Source of the DNA: Pseudomonas sp. A-RE-19
Lineage (GTDB): Bacteria; Pseudomonadota; Gammaproteobacteria; Pseudomonadales; Pseudomonadaceae
Reading direction: 5' to 3'
Length of the DNA: 64,000 nucleotides
Assembly (NCBI RefSeq): GCF_019956555.1
Contig: NZ_JAHBDQ010000027.1
Span: 1-64,000, forward strand
The notes beneath the pieces were generated by a model that was not told the DNA's origin, searched no databases, and saw only the letters and a program-made list of their open reading frames with translations. Below are positions 8,347 to 17,165 of this stretch, in pieces. A program made the translations under genes and the position numbers. The number at the start of each line of letters is the position of its first letter. Position 1 is the first letter of the stretch.

Positions 8347-9477
8347 ATGCGCAAACTTTTGTACCTGACCCTCTCCATGGCGTTGATCGCTGCCCTTACG
8401 ACCTATGCCATGTGGGCCGCGGATCGTCCGGTGGGTCATTACCTCTCGGACTTGCGCATCAATCTCGCCGTCGATCAGGGCACCCCCGCTGATCGAGGCA
8501 ACCTGCTGGGCATCCAGCCCGAGTTGTTCCCCACCGACTATCAAAGCCCCGAACACTTGCACCGCAAGCTCGCGGCCTATTTGCAGAAAGCCCGGGACCA
8601 GGGCCTGCTGAATGACAAAACCATCGTGGTACTGCCTGAACATATCGGCACCTGGCTGATGGTCAGCGGCGAGAAAGACGAGCTGTACCAGGCGACCACT
8701 ATCAAGGAAGCCATGAACTGGCTGGCGGTGAGCAACCCGTTGCAGTTTCTCCGCGCGCTGATCAGCGCCGGGGGCACCAGCCGTATCGACGACGCGCACT
8801 TGCGGATGAAAGCCAAAAGCATGGCCAGGGACTACCAGGCGCTGTTCGGTGGTTTGGCGAAAGAATTCCACATCACCCTGGTGGCGGGGTCCATTGTGCT
8901 GCCCGAGCCGAGCGTCAACGACGGCACCCTGAACATAGGCCATGGCGCGCTGTATAACAGCAGCGTGGTGTTCGGTCGCGATGGCTTGCCAATTGGCCAG
9001 CCACAGCGGCAAATGCATCCGATTTTCGCTGAGCACGACACTCTCGAAGCTGATACCGAGTACACGATCAACGTCGTCGACACCCCGGCCGGGCGCTTGG
9101 GCGTATTGATCGGCAGCGACAGCTGGTACCCCGACAACTATCGCAAACTCGACGATCGGGGCGCACAACTGGTGGCGGTCCCGGCGTTCGTGGCCGGGCG
9201 CGGGACCTGGGATCAACCGTGGCGCGGCTATAAAGGCCTGCCTACGCCGAGCGCGATCAGCCTCAAGGCCGGCGAGGTCAGTGAAGGTCAGGCCTGGCAT
9301 CGCCTGACACTGATCGCCCAACCACCCGGCAGCCAGGCCATCGCCGGAATGAGCGTGTTCCTGCGCGGTCAGTTCTGGGACAAAGGCAGCGCCGGTCAAA
9401 GCTTCCTCAGCAGCAACGGGCAGCATTTCGCCGACGGCGATGCCCGTGGCGCGCGTTTGCTGAACCTCTGGTTGTAA
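8347..9477 (+). CDS. Nitrilase-fold protein, probably non-catalytic
   Basis: A 376-residue protein of the carbon-nitrogen hydrolase superfamily with an N-terminal hydrophobic signal or anchor (about 4-24). The nitrilase Glu is plausible at Glu98 (VVLPEHIGTW). The RK-x-H motif reads PQRQMHPI, with Gln222 where the catalytic Lys should be, and the usual ICxD elbow reads LIGSDSWYP, with Gly256 in place of the nucleophilic Cys. If this alignment is right, it has lost amidase chemistry and may be a binding or sensing protein. The AraC regulator begins 3 bases after its stop, so the two form an operon. Confidence 0.82.
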   Translation: MRKLLYLTLSMALIAALTTYAMWAADRPVGHYLSDLRINLAVDQGTPADRGNLLGIQPELFPTDYQSPEHLHRKLAAYLQKARDQGLLNDKTIVVLPEHIGTWLMVSGEKDELYQATTIKEAMNWLAVSNPLQFLRALISAGGTSRIDDAHLRMKAKSMARDYQALFGGLAKEFHITLVAGSIVLPEPSVNDGTLNIGHGALYNSSVVFGRDGLPIGQPQRQMHPIFAEHDTLEADTEYTINVVDTPAGRLGVLIGSDSWYPDNYRKLDDRGAQLVAVPAFVAGRGTWDQPWRGYKGLPTPSAISLKAGEVSEGQAWHRLTLIAQPPGSQAIAGMSVFLRGQFWDKGSAGQSFLSSNGQHFADGDARGARLLNLWL

Positions 9478-9480
9478 GCG

Positions 9481-10521
9481 ATGAAACCGCAGCCGATGCG
9501 CCTCGGGGATCTGTCGGTGGGCTTTGTTCATAGCCTGGCCGACGCCGTGCGCAGCCATGGCCTGGACCCCCGACCGCTGCTCGAACAGTACGGCCTCGAT
9601 GCCGCGCGGCTGGCCGAAGCTGGCGCTCGGCTCTCAATCCCGCGCTACATGCGCCTGGGCCACGGTGCCATTCAACTGACCAACGACCCGGCACTGGGTT
9701 TGCGCATGGGCCAGCTCAGTCGCCTGAGCCAGGCGGGGCTGGCCGGGGTCACCGCCGCCCAGGCACCGACCGTGCGGGAAGCGGCGCGCTGCCTGATTCG
9801 CTTCGAAGCGCTGTACGGTTCCAACTATCGCGGTCAGTCGAGCTTTCACGAAGACGCCCAAGGTGCCTGGCTGCGGTTCTATTCCATCAGCCCCTACAAT
9901 GCCTACAACCGCTTCGTGGTGGATTCGATCATCGCCGGCTGGTTGCAGCAATTGTCCAGCGTAAGCCCTGCCCCACTGCGCGCCGAACGAATCGAGATCG
10001 AATTCCAAGCGCCGGATTACCGCGAAGCCTATAGCGTGCTGGGGGATTGTCCGATTCAGTTTGGAGCTGAACAGAATCAACTGCGCCTGAGCCTTGACAG
10101 CCTCGCCCAGCGCAACCCGGAACACTGCCCAAGCACCTGGCGGCACCTGTTGCAACTGTGTGAACGGGAGCTGGAGCAACTGACACGCACCCGCAGCCTG
10201 CGTGAACGCATCACTCAGTTACTGGGGCCGTTGCTCAATGGTGGCCGGGAACCCGACCTGGAAGAAGTGGCGGCGCGCCTGAAGCTGCCGACCTGGACCT
10301 TGCGTCGCAAACTCACCGAGGAAGGCACGCAATTTCGTGCAATTCTCAACGACACTCGCCGCGACCTGGCCATGACGTATATCCGCGACACCGAACTGGC
10401 GTTCGGCGAAATCGCTTACCTGCTGGGCTTTGCCTCGGCCGAAGCCTTTCAACGGGCCTTCAAACGCTGGAATGGCCAGACTCCCGGCGAATTTCGCCGA
10501 AGTCATAGAAAAACCGCCTGA
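9481..10521 (+). CDS. AraC family transcriptional regulator
   Basis: A 346-residue regulator. Residues about 25-205 match the arabinose-binding-like (OruR/ArgR subtype) N-terminal domain seen in many Pseudomonas AraC proteins. Residues about 245-340 form the double helix-turn-helix DNA-binding domain, including EEVAARLKLPTWTLRRKL and the conserved second-helix region GEIAYLLGFASAEAFQRAFK followed by W-x-G-x-TP-x-EFR. The gene starts 3 bases after the nitrilase-like gene, so translation is probably coupled and the target may be this same operon. The effector is unknown. Confidence 0.9.
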   Translation: MKPQPMRLGDLSVGFVHSLADAVRSHGLDPRPLLEQYGLDAARLAEAGARLSIPRYMRLGHGAIQLTNDPALGLRMGQLSRLSQAGLAGVTAAQAPTVREAARCLIRFEALYGSNYRGQSSFHEDAQGAWLRFYSISPYNAYNRFVVDSIIAGWLQQLSSVSPAPLRAERIEIEFQAPDYREAYSVLGDCPIQFGAEQNQLRLSLDSLAQRNPEHCPSTWRHLLQLCERELEQLTRTRSLRERITQLLGPLLNGGREPDLEEVAARLKLPTWTLRRKLTEEGTQFRAILNDTRRDLAMTYIRDTELAFGEIAYLLGFASAEAFQRAFKRWNGQTPGEFRRSHRKTA

Positions 10522-10565
10522 AGCTGAAAACTATCCGCTCAAGCCTTCAACCTGAAGGCATCGGC

Positions 10566-10652
10566 TCACAGCTCGGTAGCATCTTCGGCCGGCTCCAGCG
10601 GGTCCAGTTCAAACGCTTGGTACTCGAGCAACTCTTCCTGATAATCGTCCAT
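10566..10652 (-). CDS. 28-residue acidic peptide
   Basis: A short ORF encodes 28 residues beginning MDDYQEELLEYQAFELDPL. It is strongly acidic (Asp and Glu are over a third of residues) and has one hydrophobic face. The ATG follows GGGGG at 7-base spacing, a better ribosome-binding site than most neighbours have. A longer in-frame reading from 10751 lacks this support. No function is known to me. The sequence resembles small conserved Pseudomonas peptides, but that impression is from memory. Confidence 0.6.
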   Translation of the reverse strand: MDDYQEELLEYQAFELDPLEPAEDATEL

Positions 10653-10860
10653 TATTAACCCCCATCGTTTGTTGAAAAAACATCTGAATAAATGACCAAC
10701 GCCCTGAGCATAAAGTGCCCGCGTGAAAGAAAAATGACGCTGGCACGACACGATGTCGCTACTGAATAAAACGTAGCAGGCGGTCAGGAATTTATCACAG
10801 GATTTTTTCGATTTGAGCCGTAGGAATTCGGCTCGGCTTGACGTGGATCAATCTTGAAAG

Positions 10861-10899
10861 CCATTACGGGATCGGTGTCGTCTGACACGATCCCGTAAC
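10861..10899 (-). terminator. Possible hairpin terminator after the DUF2242 gene
   Basis: ATTACGGGATCG and its complement form a 12-bp stem a few bases after the lipoprotein stop codon. It lacks a T-tract, so it may be a weak terminator or a 3-prime end protector. Confidence 0.4.
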
Positions 10900-10911
10900 A
10901 TCAGGCGTCAA

Positions 10912-11760
10912 TTACTGGCTAGAGACAGGCATGGCCGAAATCGGCTCGGTCGGCGCCGGCATGCTGCTTGCGTCCGCCGATGGCGTGACCGTTTCCGTGG
11001 ACGACGTCGGCTCGGTCTTCTCCGCCGGGGTAATTGGCGCCGCTTCAGCGGGTGGCACGACAGGTTCCGACGCGGCAGGTGCGCTTTCGGCAGGTGCAGG
11101 TTGGGTTGCCGGCGCAGGCGCAGGTTCTGCCGCTGGTGTTGGAGTTGGCGCCAACTGAGCTGGCGCAGCCTTGGCTTCAGGTACGCCCAGCTCCGTTTTC
11201 GGCTTCTCGGTGATGTGCGCAGCCTTCTTCGCTTCCGGTGGCAGGAACAACTCGACCAGGGTAAAGAAGCGATCGTAGAACTTTGACGAAGACACCGTTT
11301 CGCTGGCGACCTTGACCATCGAGTCGTCGGACGAGCCGATTGGCATCGACACCGAGCCCAACACACCCACGCCAAGGCTGGCAGAGTTGTTGGTCTTCTT
11401 CAGCGCATAACGGTCCTGCAGGGCGTTGGCGAACATGGTCGCGTGATGCCCGGCGCTACCATCTTCGGCACAAACCACACTGAAGCTGATCTCCATGTGA
11501 GTGTCACCGGTCTGCTGGAAGCTTTTATGTCCACTGACCAGTTTCGGATCGCTGCTGGTGATGATGTAACCCTGGCTGAGCAACGCCCGACGGGCGGCTT
11601 CGCAGGTCTGCGCATCGGTCACCGGGTAGCTGCGTGAAAACGTCCCGGAATCGTCGAAGTTCTCATGCTCATAGATGGCGGCCTTCTTCGACGAACAACC
11701 GGCAGCGGCGGCCAGCACCAAGGCCAGCCCGACAACACGCATGGGAATTGATTTAAACAT
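10912..11760 (-). CDS. DUF2242 family lipoprotein
   Basis: A 282-residue predicted lipoprotein: the signal peptide ends in a lipobox, AAAAGC, with Cys22 as the lipidated residue. Residues about 25-175 form the conserved domain of the DUF2242 family found in Pseudomonas and relatives (YEHENFDDSGTFSRSYP near its start, a conserved Cys pair at about 53 and 97). The C-terminal third is a long low-complexity Ala/Pro/Glu/Thr tail, probably a flexible tether. The function is unknown. It lies downstream of ppiD on the same strand, but a strong terminator between them suggests its own promoter. Confidence 0.85.
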   Translation of the reverse strand: MFKSIPMRVVGLALVLAAAAGCSSKKAAIYEHENFDDSGTFSRSYPVTDAQTCEAARRALLSQGYIITSSDPKLVSGHKSFQQTGDTHMEISFSVVCAEDGSAGHHATMFANALQDRYALKKTNNSASLGVGVLGSVSMPIGSSDDSMVKVASETVSSSKFYDRFFTLVELFLPPEAKKAAHITEKPKTELGVPEAKAAPAQLAPTPTPAAEPAPAPATQPAPAESAPAASEPVVPPAEAAPITPAEKTEPTSSTETVTPSADASSMPAPTEPISAMPVSSQ

Positions 11761-11916
11761 TGAACATCCTGAGAAAAACGGTTCGGGGCGTATTGTGCAA
11801 CAGATCGCTGCCTAGCGGCGTACCGTTTAGTGTCTTAAAACAGATACAAGTCTACCGACTGTCTTTCACAGGAAAAAGTCCCGTTCGGGCGGAACGGTCA
11901 AAAGATTGCCGCCCAT

Positions 11917-11950
11917 AAAAAAACCCCGGCCGTCTGGTCGGGGTTTTTAT
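11917..11950 (-). terminator. Intrinsic terminator after ppiD
   Basis: AAACCCCGGCC and GGTCGGGGTTT pair around a short loop, with an A-run on one side and a T-run on the other. It lies 25 bases after the ppiD stop and works best as its terminator. Confidence 0.88.
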
Positions 11951-11974
11951 ATTGCAGGAAAACTCAGTCAGGCA

Positions 11975-13846
11975 TCAGAAACGCTTGATCTCAGCCTCGC
12001 TTTCCAACTGTTTGCGGTAGGCCGCAAAGTCTTGCTGACCAATGCGCGAGGCGAGGAAGCGACGGTATTGAGCCTTCTCTTCTTCGGTCGGCGCAGCGGC
12101 TTCGTTCACGCCGTTCAGACGCACGATCACCAGGCTACCATCGGCCAGGGTCACGTTGCTGAAGGTCGGCTTGTCTTTGGATACTGGCTTGGGCATACGG
12201 AACAGCGCTTGCAGCACGGTAGGGTCGATCCCTTCCTGAGCGCGAGTTGCGGCTCCGGTAACCTTCCAGTTCTGGCCGTCAATCGCCTTGTCCAATGGCG
12301 TCTTGCCATCGCGCAGGCTGGCGATCAGTTGATCAGCCTTGGTCTTGGCCGCAGCACTGGCGTGCTCCTTGGTCAATTGCCCACGGATGCTGGCAGACAC
12401 ACTTTCCAGCGGCAGTTGCTCAGGCTTGCGGTGCTCCTTGGCGCGCAGCACGATCACGGTTTCCGGGTCCAGCTCGATCGCGGTGCTGTTGGCACCCTCA
12501 TCCAGCACTTCAGGACTGAACGCAGCAGTGACTACGGCACGGTTGGCCGCGACACCTTCGCCACCTTCACGGCCAAACGGCGCGGACGTGTGAACAGTCA
12601 GCTTCAGGTCTTGCGCCGGCTGGGCCAGATCGGAGGCTTCGAACGACGAGTCTTCCAGTTGCTTGGTCGCCTCGACGAAACGCTGCTCGACCTGCTGGGT
12701 TTTCAGCTCGCGGGTCAACTTGTCTTTCAGACTGGCAAACGTCGGAACTTCGGGGGCTTCAACGCCCAACAGCTTGATCAGGTGGAAACCGAAGTCAGTG
12801 CGAACCGGCTCCGAGACCTGATCCTTGGCCAACGAATACAAAGCTTTTTCAAACGCTGGATCGTAGACGCCCGGGCCTGCATAACCGAGGTCACCGCCGT
12901 TGTTCGCCGAACCTGGGTCCTGGGAGAATTCCTTGGCCAGCGCCTCGAATTTCTCGCCCTTGGCCAGACGCGCCTGCACGTCTTCGATCTTGGCCTTGGC
13001 TTGCGCCTCGGTCACCTTATCGTTCACTTCAATCAGAATGTGCGCCGCCCGGCGTTGCTCGGACAGGTTCGCGGTTTCTTTCTGATACGCCGCTTGCAGG
13101 TCTTCATCCTTGACGCTGACCTGATCAAAGAAGGAGGCCTTCTTCAATTCGAGGTAGTCGATGACCACCTGATCCGGCGTCATGAACTCCTTGGCGTGTT
13201 CGTCATAGTAGGCCTTGACCTCATCGTCAGTCAGCTTCACCGCCGCAGGATCTGCCTTGACGTTCAGGGTAGCGACATCGCGGGTCTGTTTTTCCAGACG
13301 GGCGAAGGCCAGAACCTGAGCATCGGTGACGAAACCGCTACCGGCCAAGCCAGCGCGCAGCTGACCGATCAGCATTTCCTGAGCCAGCATCTGGCGGAAT
13401 TGCAGACGGCTGTAGCCGAGTTGACGAATCACCTGGTCGAAACGCTCGGAGCTGAACTTGCCATCCACCTGGAATTCAGGGGTTTGCAGGATCACCTGAT
13501 CCAAAGCAGCTTCGGAGAAAGCGAATTTCGACTTTTCTGCGCCTTGCAGCAGCAGTTTGCGATCGATCAGGCCTTTGAGGGCCGATTCGCGCAGCATTTT
13601 TTCGTCGAGCAAGGAAGCATCGAAATCCTTGCCCAGTTGTTGCATGAGTTGACGGCGTTGCATATCGACCGCCTGGCTCAGCTCGTTCTGGCTGATTTCT
13701 TCGCCATTGACCTTGGCCGCCTCATTGGTGTGCTTCGTGGCCCGAAAAATGGCGTCGAAACCGGTCAAAGCCATCAGTGCAACGATGACCCCGATGATGG
13801 TCTTGGCAATCCAGCCTTGTGAATTGTCCCTGATATTCTGCAGCAT
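11975..13846 (-). CDS. ppiD: Periplasmic chaperone/PPIase-like protein PpiD
   Basis: PpiD is an inner-membrane-anchored periplasmic folding factor working beside the Sec translocon. The 623-residue protein has a short cytoplasmic start, one transmembrane helix (about 14-34), a SurA-like N-terminal chaperone domain (about 35-225), and a parvulin domain at about 260-360 with AAHILIEV and the GGDLGYAGPG segment, followed by a C-terminal chaperone region. GGGGGA precedes the ATG. Position downstream of hupB and tRNA-Asp, after tig-clpP-clpX-lon, matches the conserved gammaproteobacterial order. E. coli PpiD lacks clear PPIase activity, and that may apply here too. Confidence 0.93.
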   Translation of the reverse strand: MLQNIRDNSQGWIAKTIIGVIVALMALTGFDAIFRATKHTNEAAKVNGEEISQNELSQAVDMQRRQLMQQLGKDFDASLLDEKMLRESALKGLIDRKLLLQGAEKSKFAFSEAALDQVILQTPEFQVDGKFSSERFDQVIRQLGYSRLQFRQMLAQEMLIGQLRAGLAGSGFVTDAQVLAFARLEKQTRDVATLNVKADPAAVKLTDDEVKAYYDEHAKEFMTPDQVVIDYLELKKASFFDQVSVKDEDLQAAYQKETANLSEQRRAAHILIEVNDKVTEAQAKAKIEDVQARLAKGEKFEALAKEFSQDPGSANNGGDLGYAGPGVYDPAFEKALYSLAKDQVSEPVRTDFGFHLIKLLGVEAPEVPTFASLKDKLTRELKTQQVEQRFVEATKQLEDSSFEASDLAQPAQDLKLTVHTSAPFGREGGEGVAANRAVVTAAFSPEVLDEGANSTAIELDPETVIVLRAKEHRKPEQLPLESVSASIRGQLTKEHASAAAKTKADQLIASLRDGKTPLDKAIDGQNWKVTGAATRAQEGIDPTVLQALFRMPKPVSKDKPTFSNVTLADGSLVIVRLNGVNEAAAPTEEEKAQYRRFLASRIGQQDFAAYRKQLESEAEIKRF

Positions 13847-13916
13847 GCGTCCCCCAGAAACGGTTGAACTTCAAAATTAGGCAACCGTGGAGCGTGGGTA
13901 GAATCCGGATAGAAGA

Positions 13917-13940
13917 AAGGCGCATCCGAGGATGCGCCTT
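13917..13940 (-). terminator. Terminator after tRNA-Asp
   Basis: AAGGCGCATCC and GGATGCGCCTT pair around a two-base loop, and the minus-strand continuation is T-rich (TTTCTTCT). It lies 9 bases after the tRNA 3-prime end. Confidence 0.75.
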
Positions 13941-13948
13941 CTCGTAAC

Positions 13949-14025
13949 TGGCGGAGCGGACGGGACTCGAACCCGCGACCCCCGGCGTGACAGGCCGGTA
14001 TTCTAACCGACTGAACTACCGCTCC
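13949..14025 (-). tRNA. tRNA-Asp (anticodon GUC)
   Basis: A 77-base cloverleaf with encoded CCA. The acceptor stem begins GGAGCGG and pairs with the matching 3-prime strand. The anticodon loop carries GTC, and the T-arm reads GCGGGTTCGAGTCCCGT. It sits between hupB and ppiD on the same strand. Confidence 0.96.
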
Positions 14026-14078
14026 GCTGCCAAGTCAGGCATGACCCCGACCCGGATAGGCAAAAACCTGAATCGAAC

Positions 14079-14351
14079 TTAGTTGACAGCTTCTTTCAGT
14101 GCTTTACCGGCTTTGAAACCTGGTTTTTTGGCTGCGGCGATTTCCAGCGTCTTACCGGTCTGTGGGTTACGACCGATGCGAGCTGGACGATCGGTCACGG
14201 AGAAGGTACCGAAACCAACCAGAACAACAGAGTCGCCAGCCTTGAGAGCGCCAGTGACGGATTCGATTACAGCGTCCAGCGCACGGCCAGCAGCAGCTTT
14301 CGGGATATCAGCGGATGCAGCGATAGCATCAATCAGTTCCGACTTGTTCAC
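14079..14351 (-). CDS. hupB: DNA-binding protein HU-beta
   Basis: A 90-residue nucleoid protein that bends and compacts DNA. It shows the whole HU/IHF signature: MNKSELIDAIAASADI at the start, GFGTFSVTDRPARIGRNPQT at the base of the DNA-wrapping arm, and a C-terminal KPGFKAGKALKEAVN. The start codon is GTG with AAGGGGAC upstream. It follows lon on the same strand but has its own strong promoter about 100 bases upstream. Confidence 0.97.
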   Translation of the reverse strand: MNKSELIDAIAASADIPKAAAGRALDAVIESVTGALKAGDSVVLVGFGTFSVTDRPARIGRNPQTGKTLEIAAAKKPGFKAGKALKEAVN

Positions 14352-14447
14352 TCTAAGTCCCCTTATATCTATTTGAGTTTGATTCTAAGTTTTTTGGTGA
14401 AAGCAAAAAAACGAGTGCTGAATGGCCTACAGACACTTAAGAGCCGC

Positions 14448-14477
14448 TTTATAACAAGGGCTCTAAAAAACTGTCAA
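14448..14477 (-). promoter_or_regulatory. Sigma-70 promoter of hupB
   Basis: On the minus strand a perfect TTGACA is followed, after 18 bases, by TATAAA. The predicted start lies near 14441, about 90 bases upstream of the hupB GTG codon. This is one of the best promoter matches in the window and fits the high expression expected of HU. Confidence 0.68.
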
Positions 14478-14501
14478 GGAAGCCCCCCAGTCAAATGCGT
14501 A

Positions 14502-16898
14502 CTAATGCGTGCTAATTCTTTCCTTAGAGTCAGACTCGCGTTTTTCATCCTTTGCAACTATCTCCGGAGCCACATCCGGCAAGGGCTCCGGCGCGTATTG
14601 CAGCGCAATTTGCAGGACCTCGTCAATCCATTTAACTGGTTTAATCTGTAGATCTTGCTTGATATTGTCAGGAATTTCCTTCAGATCGCGTACGTTCTCT
14701 TCAGGAATGATCACCGTCTTGATTCCACCACGGTGAGCCGCCAGCAGTTTTTCTTTCAAACCGCCGATCGCCAGCACCTGACCACGCAGGGTGATTTCGC
14801 CGGTCATGGCGACGTCCGCGCGCACAGGAATCCCGGTCAATGCCGAAACCAGGGCCGTGCACATGCCTACACCGGCACTAGGGCCGTCCTTCGGCGTTGC
14901 CCCTTCAGGCATGTGGATATGCGTGTCGCGCTTCTCGTGGAAGTCCAGAGGGATCCCCAGGCTCTTCGCCCGACTGCGGACAACGGTCAGGGCCGCAGTG
15001 ATCGATTCGACCATTACGTCACCCAGAGAACCGGTCTTGATCAACTGGCCTTTGCCCGGTACCACCGCAGCCTCGATGGTCAGCAATTCGCCGCCCACTT
15101 GAGTCCACGCCAAGCCCGTTACCTGACCGATCTGATCCTGCGACTCAGCCAGACCGTAGCGGAATTTACGCACGCCCAGGAAGTGCTCAAGCATGTCGGC
15201 AGTGACCTTCACCGAGAAGCGTTTTTCCATCGCATGCTCTTTGACCGCCTTGCGGCAAACCTTGGCAATCTGGCGCTCCAGCCCACGTACACCGGCTTCG
15301 CGGGTGTAGTAGCGGATGATGTCGCGGATCGCTTCGGCGTCGAATTCCAGCTCGCCTTTCTTCAAGCCGTTGGCCTGAATCTGCTTGGGCGAAAGGTATT
15401 TGACGGCGATGTTGATCTTCTCGTCTTCGGTGTAACCCGGCAGACGAATCACTTCCATCCGGTCCAGCAGCGCCGGCGGAATGTTCATGGAGTTGGAGGT
15501 GCACAGGAACATCACATCGGACAGGTCGTAGTCGACTTCCAGATAGTGATCGTTGAAGTTGTGGTTCTGCTCGGGATCGAGCACTTCCAGCAACGCCGAC
15601 GCCGGATCGCCACGCATGTCGCTGCCCATTTTGTCGATTTCATCGAGCAGGAACAGCGGGTTGCGGACGCCCACCTTTGTCATCTTTTGAATCAATCTTC
15701 CTGGCATCGAACCGATATAAGTCCGGCGGTGACCACGAATTTCCGCCTCATCGCGCACGCCACCGAGGGCCATACGGACGAATTTGCGGTTGGTGGCGTG
15801 GGCAATCGACTCCGCCAGCGAGGTTTTACCCACCCCCGGAGGACCGACCAGGCACAGCACCGGACCGCGAATCTTCTTCACGCGCTTCTGCACGGCAAGG
15901 TATTCGAGGATCCGCTCTTTGACTTCTTCCAGACCATAGTGGTCGGCGTCGAGAATGTCTTCGGCACGGGCAAGGTCCAGACGCACCTTGCTTTGAGCCT
16001 TCCACGGCACTTGAACCAACCAGTCGATGTACGAACGCACCACTGTCGCTTCCGCGGACATTGGCGACATTTGCTTGAGTTTGTTCAGTTCGGCCTGAGC
16101 CTTGGCCAACGCGTCTTTCGGCAGGCCGGCGGCATCGATGCGCTTTTTCAGCTCTTCGATTTCATTGTGGCCTTCATCGCTGTCGCCCAGCTCTTTCTGA
16201 ATGGCCTTCATCTGCTCATTCAGGTAGTACTCGCGCTGGCTGCGCTCCATTTGCTTTTTGACGCGACCGCGAATGCGTTTTTCGACTTGCAGCAGGTCGA
16301 TCTCCGCATCCAGCAACGCCAGAACGTGCTCGACCCGGGCCGACAAATCGATGATTTCGAGGATTTCCTGCTTCTGCTCGATCTTCAGGGCCATGTGCGC
16401 GGCCATGGTGTCAACCAAGCGGCCTGGCTCGTCGATGCTGTTGAGCGACGACAGGACTTCAGCGGGCACTTTCTTGCCCAGCTGCACATATTGTTCGAAC
16501 TGAGCCAGCAGGCTGCGGACAAATACTTCCGATTCGCGCTCAGGCGCGTCGGCTTCTTCGATCAGCGAGACTTCGGCGCGGCAGTGGCCGTCGACTTCGC
16601 TGAAGCGCTCCACGGCGCCCCGCTGCTCGCCTTCGACAAGAACCTTGACCGTGCCGTCAGGCAGCTTGAGCAGCTGCAGAACGGTAGCGATGGTGCCTAC
16701 GCGATAAAGTGCATCTTCACCGGGATCATCGTCAGCAGGATTCCGCTGAGCCAGCAGAAGGATCTGCTTGTCACCCGTCATCGCAGCCTCGAGGGCTTCG
16801 ATGGATTTCTCGCGCCCCACGAACAGCGGGATAACCATGTGCGGATAAACCACGACATCACGCAATGGCAAGAGAGGCAATTCGATGGTTGTCTTCAT
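14502..16898 (-). CDS. lon: ATP-dependent protease La (Lon)
   Basis: Lon is a cytoplasmic AAA+ serine protease that degrades misfolded proteins and short-lived regulators. The 798-residue protein has the N-terminal substrate domain (about 10-200), a coiled-coil section (about 220-300), an AAA+ module with Walker A GPPGVGKT near 352, and the protease domain with catalytic Ser674 in KDGPSAGVGM and its lysine partner about 43 residues later. The ORF remains open 75 codons upstream, but ATG 16898 has GAGGCG and gives the standard MKTTIELPLLPLRDVVVYP start. A heat-shock-type promoter lies upstream. Confidence 0.97.
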   Translation of the reverse strand: MKTTIELPLLPLRDVVVYPHMVIPLFVGREKSIEALEAAMTGDKQILLLAQRNPADDDPGEDALYRVGTIATVLQLLKLPDGTVKVLVEGEQRGAVERFSEVDGHCRAEVSLIEEADAPERESEVFVRSLLAQFEQYVQLGKKVPAEVLSSLNSIDEPGRLVDTMAAHMALKIEQKQEILEIIDLSARVEHVLALLDAEIDLLQVEKRIRGRVKKQMERSQREYYLNEQMKAIQKELGDSDEGHNEIEELKKRIDAAGLPKDALAKAQAELNKLKQMSPMSAEATVVRSYIDWLVQVPWKAQSKVRLDLARAEDILDADHYGLEEVKERILEYLAVQKRVKKIRGPVLCLVGPPGVGKTSLAESIAHATNRKFVRMALGGVRDEAEIRGHRRTYIGSMPGRLIQKMTKVGVRNPLFLLDEIDKMGSDMRGDPASALLEVLDPEQNHNFNDHYLEVDYDLSDVMFLCTSNSMNIPPALLDRMEVIRLPGYTEDEKINIAVKYLSPKQIQANGLKKGELEFDAEAIRDIIRYYTREAGVRGLERQIAKVCRKAVKEHAMEKRFSVKVTADMLEHFLGVRKFRYGLAESQDQIGQVTGLAWTQVGGELLTIEAAVVPGKGQLIKTGSLGDVMVESITAALTVVRSRAKSLGIPLDFHEKRDTHIHMPEGATPKDGPSAGVGMCTALVSALTGIPVRADVAMTGEITLRGQVLAIGGLKEKLLAAHRGGIKTVIIPEENVRDLKEIPDNIKQDLQIKPVKWIDEVLQIALQYAPEPLPDVAPEIVAKDEKRESDSKERISTH

Positions 16899-16953
16899 GA
16901 TTTCGCCTCTACGGCGGCCATAAGGCCGTAAACAGATGGATGTAAGCTTGAAA

Positions 16954-16985
16954 CCAAGATGGGGGCTGCTTTCAAAAAAAACAAG
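16954..16985 (-). promoter_or_regulatory. Probable sigma-32 (heat shock) promoter of lon
   Basis: On the minus strand CTTGTTT is followed after about 14 bases by CCCCATCTT, close to the sigma-32 consensus CTTGAAA and CCCCATNT. The -10 match is strong and the -35 partial. The distance to the lon start (about 55 bases) is normal, and lon is a classical heat-shock gene. Confidence 0.5.
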
Positions 16986-17121
16986 CGGATAAAAGAACCA
17001 CTTTAAAGATCGCCGCTTACGGTAGCGCCTGCGTGGGTCCAGATACATCCAAAAAATCAGGGCGACTGTCATGCCGCCTTCGCAGCGGGCGGCGATCCGA
17101 CAAGCCAGCTCCCACAATAGC

Positions 17122-17143
17122 AAAGGGGCCCGAAGGCCCCTTC
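17122..17143 (-). terminator. Terminator after clpX
   Basis: AAGGGGCC and GGCCCCTT pair around a four-base loop, followed on the minus strand by TTTGCTATT. It lies 23 bases after the clpX stop and separates clpX from lon. Confidence 0.72.
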
Positions 17144-17165
17144 TTTATTCCAGCAGTGTGACGCC

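Noticed and set aside
11906..13822. 638-residue frame antisense to ppiD
   Set aside because: It has no ribosome-binding site and runs through the ppiD terminator; ppiD is clearly the gene.
14655..16931. 758-residue frame antisense to lon
   Set aside because: It is a GC-skew by-product; Lon motifs on the other strand are complete.
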